DNA of 64,000 nucleotides from assembly GCA_029851415.1 (NCBI GenBank), contig CM056742.1, forward strand, positions 98,066,976 to 98,130,975, read 5' to 3'. Every line of letters starts with the position of its first letter. Within the stretch, counting starts at the first letter, position 1. The stretch comes from Eretmocerus hayati (lineage: Eukaryota; Arthropoda; Insecta; Hymenoptera; Aphelinidae). The position numbers and the translations under genes were made by a program. The notes under the pieces were generated by a model. The model made no database searches. It had not been told where the DNA came from and saw only the letters and a program-made list of their open reading frames with translations. Below, in pieces: positions 57,030 to 64,000 of the stretch.

Positions 57030-60000
57030 AACAACATAATCAATGAAGATAAAATGATGATGATAATACAGGCCTGGGACAGATTAGACTGGAATGAAAG
57101 AAATTATGAGACGAACAAACATGAGATGATGAATGAAAATATGATGTATAGACTGACTTGATAATATGATGAATTTGGTGGATGATATACTGTAGTGATG
57201 GAATTGGTGGATTTAGACATGACTTGTGAATATGAACAAGCTCCTAGATAGATAGTAGTAATATGGACTGGTAATGGTAGTAGCACAGTATGAATGTCCT
57301 CCTTAACTATTATGACCTGTAAGCGCTATATAGTAGTGACACGCCAATGACTTAAAGAAAGTAATATCCATGAATAGGAAAAAGCCGAGAAAGTAGTATA
57401 CCCCTGAAACTTATCTGAAATGCAATGACTCACATGCCAGCACATCACTTTTAGCAAAACTACACCAAAAACACTATCTACTCCTTGAACTGATTAGAGA
57501 TTTGAGCTTCCAGCCGATATAAACATTCATTCACTTATTTAGGTATTGAATACTAGACACTTTTATATTGGATTAGCTTTTCACCATCATGATCACTACA
57601 TTAGTACTTGAGCACAGCTAATATGTTGATATACAATCAGAAATAAGAATCACTGGATTATCCGAGAACCTGTTTTCATAGAACACAAAATAGTTAGTCT
57701 AAAATTTTGATAAATGGATAAATAGCTTGATGGCTACATGGCATCCTTGAAATGCATATACAATAGCAAAGCAAACCACTCACAACACACTCTATGGGGT
57801 TTGAGTTCATTAAAAATTCCACAATGAAATTTCACAACACTATGAGAAAAATAGAATTTGAATGCACGAATGTTGGGAATAAGTTCTTCTCCAATGCTGT
57901 AATGAACCAATTGTGATACATTTAGCTGAAAAAACAGATTCATAATCTCATCTGACATGTGTTCTGCTACTGTCTGCTTCAGCCTGTACTATACAGGGGC
58001 GTTTCATGAAGTACGTGATAGTATGTTATACATAAGGCCACGTTCACAGTGTAGCTCTCACCCGCGAATTCCTCATGCGTTCTGATTAGGCTATTGAGTG
58101 ATTGTATGAGCATTTGATGAATGTGATAATGAAAACTTCCTGGATCTTCTTTCAAATCACGCGATAGATTCCAACAAAAACAATTGATGATTGGATCAGA
58201 TATATTTGTGTCTCCCTTGAGATTTGCATTCCGAGTATTCGGCGGATAGTTTCAGATTGAAAAATAATACCATCCCAACTTGTTCGACAGGATAAATTCA
58301 AGAAGTTACATCATAACATTGCCATAATATACGATGAAATTTTGAAACATTTCCATGGTTTATTCTTATTGCACAAATTGTCGGGTCTGCTCTAGAAATT
58401 TAGCTTTTTAAAGCACGAATGAATTACAGAATGGTTGATCTTACAGCATATTTTAGACGGATTCATGTATTTTGAAACACATCTAGAAATTCCTAATGCA
58501 TTCTCGAATGTCAATATTCCAGAAAATCGTCTTCTATAGAATTTTTCTCTTTGCAACATTCGTAATTTTTATTCAAACATGTTTAATCAGGTCTCGTTTA
58601 TTCAGATGAGTTTTTGGTCGAAAGTTCAAATCAAGAATGAGATGGCCGTTCAGATTGTGAGGATCTATGAGTGGGAGATATTTTGCATCAATAATACGCA
58701 TAAGGTTTTGAAGAAATGAATTGGTATGAATGATTTGCTGCTGATTTTTGGTGTATGAGTGGAGTTGCCGCTATTCATTGCCGAATTTAGGATATTATTC
58801 AAGTTTTAGAAATTGGATTGAATCGAATTTAGCATTTGAAATTGGAATTTCTTATCTCAGTTAAAATTATCGTTTTCAATTTTATGATACCTTAAGCGAA
58901 TGGCTTCATTTTCTCCAAGGATTTTACGACTTGAATATTAATTTGAACACAACCAACTGAAATCGTGGATAGAAAATCACATCTAATTTTGGAGTATAGA
59001 CAATCCAATGGAGAGAATTCTTGAAGTTGTTGTTCTATATCTGTATGATTGAAATTGTCGTTTTCATCGTCGAAATTAGAATGTCGGTAAAATTCTGAAG
59101 TATTTAGGGAATCATGAGTCAATTAGAGTATACCAGTTGAAATTGAAGATTTACATCTAATAGGCAGCAGTTCTTTCATCTTTTAAATCAAAGTAAATAG
59201 TTGAATCGTCCCTAAACTCAGAGATTTTGAGCATCGAATAGTACCCTGAACATGATTTTTGAATCACAAGTAGAAAAATCACGTCCGCATTTATTACGGT
59301 AAAAGAGAAATAGATAACCTGCATTCTCAGCATTTGATGAAACTGACGTTGCCACGTAGATTTATCGGAACAGTTTTTAGTTCGAGTAAAATTACAGGAG
59401 GTTAAATGACAAGATTTCATTTTCAGTAACGATACAGATCGACAAAATTATAATTCTTCAAACTAGAATGAATGCTGATCAGGATCTCGTACTTATTGAA
59501 TATAGTAATTTTGCTCTTCCATTATCTTTTTCTGAAAATCGTCGTTTCGAATTGGTTTTCCGTTTGCTGTAATATCTCGATCTAGTAGATTTCTTGGTTA
59601 CTTGCCAGATTTATTGAACATATTTTCTAAATCCAGTCGGTACACTTTAGAAGATCTATGTTAAGAAAGAATGAGTGAGATACAAAACTGCTTTCGTCAA
59701 AATTAGAGATATATAGAATTATTGTGCGAGATAAAACAAATCGATTGTATTTATGCATTAGAACTGAACGAAAATTCTGTATGATTTGGAGAATGAGATT
59801 TAGAGCTGTAATATAATCGAAAATGAGTTAATATATTCATCGAACTTCAACTTGAACAAATGAAAATTCAGATACTTGCAACTACCCATATCTTATTAAT
59901 TCTTTCAATTTCATTATTCTACGTAATCATTGGAATATTCATAAAATAAACTGGAAATGCAGTTTCAAACTTGCGAAATTCTGAATACAATTTTTGTAAA

Positions 60001-60415
60001 ATATTAACAGCAAAATTTGAGGCCCTTTTGTGAAAATTCGTAAAATGCTCCTGATAATATCATTTTGAAGTCCTGTTTGCCATTCAAAGTTTCCACGAAA
60101 ATCAGACGAATTTCCGCGCGTTTCAGAATTATTCAAGTATTTTGAACATTCGCATTTTGTCGAGATTGGAAAATTTTTCACATTATTCAGCAAAAACGAT
60201 CATGTTTTGTGAATTCAATTTGAAGAGAAAATAAAAAGAACGTATATGATAGTTGTAATTGATGATATTGTTGCGACGAGAGAACAATAGTATTATATGA
60301 TATGATTTGGGATCGAAGAAAAAATTATGAGACGAGAGAATAATTAGCTCAGCTAGTTCACATAAGATATGTTATAGAATGTTTGCTGAAAAAATTGTAA
60401 ACAATTTTTTTCCAT
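57030..60415. other. 3' internal region of the LTR element, no gene recognised
   Basis: Very AT-rich. Only short minus-strand frames, at 57734-57958, 58892-59122, 59157-59420 and 59939-60193; none has a retroelement or other motif. Confidence 0.5.
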
Positions 60416-60426
60416 AAGGGTGGAAG
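60416..60426 (+). other. Polypurine tract candidate
   Basis: AAGGGTGGAAG directly before the TG of the 3' LTR, preceded by a T-run; the normal layout for plus-strand priming. Confidence 0.75.
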
Positions 60427-61007
60427 TGTAACGAGGTGATATGTTGATAAAGTAGATGACTGACAAATATGGTATAAGACCCGCGCCCGATTCAAATCAC
60501 CGTATATAAATGGTCACTATAGCTGGCAAGCGTAATTAGTTAAGAATAATTGAATACAAGTCACCCCTTTTTGAAACCTATGAAGATTCGCCTCTCAAAC
60601 ATCGCTCGACGCTCTCGCTAGCCAAGCAGCCACGAGTGCGAGAGAGACAGCAACAAGGCCCAGTGGAAGGGCCCGACGCCCACGCCACCGCCGCATCGAC
60701 GAGCAAAGCGGCCCACCATCAGAGCTACACTGGCCTTCGGCTAGATCACATCATTTTGTCAAAGCGCTTCACGCTTCATCTATTTCTCGAGTCTGCATCA
60801 TTCTGAACAATATAGCTCAAATAGTTTATTCATAACTCTGTGTATACGTCATTCGACCTTCTCCCTACTCGCGTCGGCGAACCCAAAAGGTAAATTCAAA
60901 CATAAAATCATTGTTTAAAACTGGACCATTCGAGCTAAACTCATTCTTATTCATTCTTCAATTCAAATATCGAAAACGTACTATTTCCCTAGATTTAGTA
61001 CGTAACA
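60427..61007 (+). repeat. 3' LTR
   Basis: 581 bp, three differences from the 5' LTR. Followed by AGGA. Confidence 0.93.
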
Positions 61008-61011
61008 AGGA
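61008..61011. repeat. AGGA target-site duplication, right
   Basis: Matches 44091-44094. Joining the flanks across one AGGA restores the sequence seen in the paralogous copy near 61.75 kb. Confidence 0.85.
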
Positions 61012-61480
61012 TATGCGAGTGTCCCCATACATGTCGGTGTCTTCCTTATCATTATGAAGGAGTGCTCAGTATGCGCGGATAAGTCCCACAAACAGGGCGC
61101 GTCATTACCATACATCACTTCGCATGGTCACTCAGTCTCTCACGGAGCTGGTCTGCCATCTATTGCGACACTCGACAACTACTCACTTTTCTCATTAATC
61201 AATTCTCAATTCATTTCATTTATTCACAAATACGCCGAGCCTCGAATAAGTGCAACGCGGGCATCTTCGGATTCTATCTCTGGAGGTGTAAGTCGATGAG
61301 ACGACGGAAGAATAGGCGGTCGTGGTCCAGTGGTTCGGACGCTTGGTTTCCGGGACACATGGATATCGTGAAGTCGAAGGTCCTGGGTTCGAATCTCCGT
61401 GGTTTCCATGTAAAATCGATCGCTTACTTTTTCACGAGTTTATCGACTTCCCACGAATTCCCACGTGACAACTGGTGCTA
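61012..61480 (+). repeat. Host inverted-repeat element, left arm continuation with tRNA-like unit
   Basis: 61012-61250 is the inverse of 61500-61750 (shared CTCAGTCTCTCACGGAGCTG and GTGTCTTCCTTATCATTAT). A tRNA-like unit at ~61318-61400 has TGGTCCAGTGGTTCGGACGC (A box) and GGTTCGAATCTCC (B box). The mirrored 81- and 111-codon frames are inverted-repeat shadows. Confidence 0.78.
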
Positions 61481-61489
61481 GGTGTGGGG

Positions 61490-62030
61490 TACCGCGTGAC
61501 TATTCGCGACTCGGTGCATTTGTGAATGAATGGCATAAATTGAGAATTAATTAATGAGAAAAATGAGTAGTCATCGGGTGTCGCAATAGATGGCAGACCA
61601 GCTCCGTGAGAGACTGAGTGACCATGCGGAGTGATGTATGGTAATGAAGCGCCCTGTTTGTGGAACTTATCCGCGCATACTGACCACTCCTTCATATAAT
61701 GATAAGGAAGACACCGACACGAGTGGAGACACTCGTATACCCCCCCCCCCCTTCGGGTGTGACGCATGTCACTACGCGCCGAGCCTCGAAATGAATAAGT
61801 ACAATGCGGGCATCTTCGGATTCTATCTCTGGAGGTGTAAGTTGATGAGACGACGGAGGAATAGGCGGTCGTGGTCCAGGGATTCGGATGCTTGCTTTCC
61901 GGGACACATGGATATCCTGAAGTTGAAGGTCCTGGTTTCGAATCTCCGCGGTTTCCATGTGATATCGATCACTTACTTTTTCACGAGCTTATCGTCTTTC
62001 CACAAATTCCCACGTGACACCGGAATCAGA
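61490..62030 (+). repeat. Host inverted-repeat element, right arm with second tRNA-like unit
   Basis: Inverse of the left arm to ~61790. Then a second copy of the tRNA-like unit (TGGTCCAGGGATTCGGATGC and GGTTTCGAATCTCC, ~61867-61955), and the closing TTTTTCACGAGCTTATCG … CCCACGTGAC. The uninterrupted GTGACGCATGTCAC…TGTCTCCACTCGTG at 61730-61790 is the paralog of the LTR target site. Confidence 0.78.
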
Positions 62031-64000
62031 AAAGTTGTATCTAATGGGAATGAATATTTATTCAAACTGAACATACATCCTCCGAATTGAAGAGATTGAA
62101 CCATCGATTCTGATAATCCAATTTCTCCAAATCAAATAAATCAACTCAAATAAATTTGCATTGATATTTGTTGAGTTATTCCATTAGAATCAACCGTTAC
62201 GTATTCAATCAGAGGAAACATGAATACTTACATCTATTGCACTAGATTTGGATAAATATTTATCCAATCCTATGATTAATCCAATGAACTCCAAGAACCA
62301 AAGTCTCATTTTGATATTATGGAATCTGCAAAATTCAACACGTGACCAGATCGCGGTTATATCAATCCTTCGTTCAAAATAAATCATTATTACAGGATTC
62401 AAGAGTCAGTTTCATTCACAGTGCAGAAATTATTTTTCTAAAACGCTCTGATTGCTCAGATCATCAATAAACTAGACGAATGACTTCTAAGCCTACATCA
62501 ATAACTTTCTTTCGAAATGAAAGATTGAGTTTCCACTACATTGTAATGGGATCTTGCATTCTTTGCACCTGAGGTCAACAGACTCATTTTAGACACGTGT
62601 ATTGGAATATGACGAATATCACCTAAGTTTTTTGAATAAATCAGTTTCGTATTTTTGGATGAATATGTATTCATAGTAATGATATGAATCTATTCAGTAC
62701 TCGAGTTGATTGGATTGGAGGAATTTATTCCATTGGGATAGATTTTGATTTGAAATCTCATTCAATACTTTACACAGCTTGATCACAGAAAATACCGTGC
62801 TCCGTGTAGTTTTCTACGATCAAGTTTTGTTGGAGGGATAATGATTGTACTAAAATACCATTCCTTTAGGATGAATGAAGTTCCATACTTATTCCGAATA
62901 GATATTTATTCAAAAGTAATCTGATGATTCTTATGTTTATCGAGTTGGTGAAAATAAATTCAAGGGTCCTCTCCAATTATCCAACTTGGTCAAACTTTCG
63001 TTTGATAAAGGTCATTGCTATCCACCCATTGGGAATAAGTTATGGAATAGTTAATGATTTTGATGAGATATCTATAAAAACTCTTAAGATTTGTATTCGA
63101 CCGATTCTTGCCACTAGGTGGCGCATGAAATGTTACATCTCCTGAAATGAATTTGTTCGAGCTTTATTAATGTCCCAACAAAAAATTTCTCACGATGATC
63201 GACAGATCTTCTCGCCATTTTAATGGCGGAACTCGATTAGTCAATTCGTAATAGAAATTCATGCTCTAATTTCAATTTTTTATCAAGTAAGGAGGCATGA
63301 ATCCCTTTCTCGCGAGCGACTAAATAGGTCCTCGATTGATATATAAGGCTCGGAAAGTCGCATGACATATACATGTAATATCAGTGCGAGCGATACAATT
63401 AGGTAATGATAGTAAAGTGCGTTGTTATCTTAGATATAAGTAGCGAGTATCACAACTACATAAGGATGGAATTAGTGACAATTGTTAGTAATAGTGATAA
63501 TTATTGACCCTCTAACTTAAGAGAGTAATTTGAATAAATATTTATCTGATGTGAATAATCTTTCCATGGTTGGCTAACAAACCATGCGAACTATATTTTG
63601 CTTTTGGTTATCTATAATATTTCATATGAATGAATATTTCTTTGAAATCAATTTCATTTCATCCTTCTGAAGGAATATCTATTCATTTCGAATATCATTT
63701 ACTCATTTGAGCATCGCAAATCGTTCAAATGCGTTACTTACGATAAAATCATCATCAGATTTCATCAAATATTATTCCGGATTTGACGAATATTTATTCA
63801 TTCCGAAGGAATGTGTTCATCCATTCTGAATGAATGTTTGCCTAGGAGGATATGAAAGTATATTTATTCAAATCAGAAAAATTTTCTCCAGAATCGTTCA
63901 ATTTTTTTCCTCAGTGTGGGTTGAAATTGGTTCAATAGGACACGAGTAATCGTAATTTTGCGAGAAAAAAAAGGGTCGGGTGCATTTTTGGACAGATTGG
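62031..64000. repeat. AT-rich region with dispersed GAATAAATATTTATTC-like palindromes
   Basis: Variants occur near 62045, 62890, 63525, 63665, 63790 and 63855, and also at 43840-43880. No coding frame is recognised; the 73-codon frame at 62924-63145 has no motif. Confidence 0.55.

Larger units (their letters stand above)
44095..61007 (+). mobile_element. Giant (~16.9-kb) non-autonomous LTR retrotransposon carrying a satellite array
   Basis: Two 581-bp LTRs (44095-44675 and 60427-61007) begin TGTAAC and end GTAACA and differ at three positions that I can see. AGGA flanks both outer ends. A primer-binding-like sequence follows the 5' LTR and a purine tract precedes the 3' LTR. The interior (44676-60426) has no recognisable gag, protease, RT, RNase H or integrase, so it would depend on a partner element, like a large retrotransposon derivative (LARD). 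About 10.5 kb of the interior is tandem repeat. Near-identical LTRs indicate a recent insertion, with the array inside at that time or grown since. Confidence 0.85.
43820..63916. mobile_element. Possible outer DNA element with CACTGAG ends, hosting the giant LTR element
   Basis: CACTGAGAAAAAAATT (43820) and its inverse AATTTTTTTCCTCAGTG (to 63916) could be terminal repeats. Both flanking ~150-bp stretches, and 62.0-63.9 kb generally, are rich in palindromic variants of GAATAAATATTTATTC. Subtracting the LTR element leaves about 3.2 kb. The perfect inverted match is short and the target duplication is at most TG, so this is tentative. Confidence 0.33.

Noticed and set aside
61054..61767. Related 81- and 111-codon proteins on opposite strands
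   Set aside because: They come from the two arms of a non-coding inverted repeat; the similarity is at DNA level.

Overview
The window looks like animal, most likely arthropod or insect, nuclear DNA. It is AT-rich, has almost no open frames outside mobile elements, and carries spliced transposase remnants, microsatellites, satellite arrays, and several retrotransposon and DNA-transposon superfamilies nested in one another. I find no host protein-coding gene that I can name. The species cannot be fixed from the sequence alone.

Layout. 1-2.99 kb (minus): decayed Ty3/Gypsy-type pol, cut off at a 145-bp tandem array (2.95-3.3 kb). 3.3-8 kb: non-coding, with one old duplicated segment. 8.0-9.0 kb: a palindromic foldback repeat, followed by a broken Ulp1-like protease split by a (TA)n tract. 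12.8-16.05 kb: a CAC...GTG-ended DNA transposon with ~200-bp terminal inverted repeats (TIRs) and a broken, intron-containing transposase-like gene, sitting inside a ~34-bp palindromic repeat array. 16.4-20.95 kb (minus): LTR, primer-binding site and broken gag of another LTR retrotransposon, inserted in a Helitron helicase whose 3' part survives at 20.95-21.6 kb. 25.5-32.84 kb: a full-length hAT transposon. Its transposase is split by a ~940-bp inverted-repeat insertion whose arms each carry a hammerhead-ribozyme-like motif, and its 5' half holds two more foldback copies. 33.79-36.47 kb: a TTAA-flanked non-autonomous element with an internal ~318-bp satellite. Both the hAT and the TTAA element interrupt a degraded, tandemly duplicated coding-like locus that I do not recognise (24.4-37.3 kb, minus). 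38.57-43.02 kb (minus): a LINE of the CR1/Jockey type with two intact frames and a ~97-bp target duplication.

The most striking object is at 44,095-61,007. Two 581-bp LTRs differ at only three positions that I could see. They are flanked by a matching AGGA duplication, with a plausible primer-binding site after the 5' LTR and a purine tract before the 3' LTR. The 15.75-kb interior has no recognisable gag or pol and is mostly a satellite-like array of two blocks (~47.8-52.3 and ~52.3-56.5 kb) of related ~230-bp monomers in opposite orientation. It looks like a giant non-autonomous LTR retrotransposon carrying satellite DNA. A paralogous uninterrupted copy of its target lies at 61.5-62.0 kb.

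The elements do not cooperate as a pathway; they record successive insertions. From nesting: unknown duplicated locus, then hAT and TTAA elements, then the hammerhead foldback inside hAT; Helitron, then the gag-bearing LTR element; palindromic array, then the CAC...GTG transposon; inverted tRNA-like host repeat, then the giant LTR element. Superfamily names rest on motif recognition. All boundaries were read by eye and not computed.
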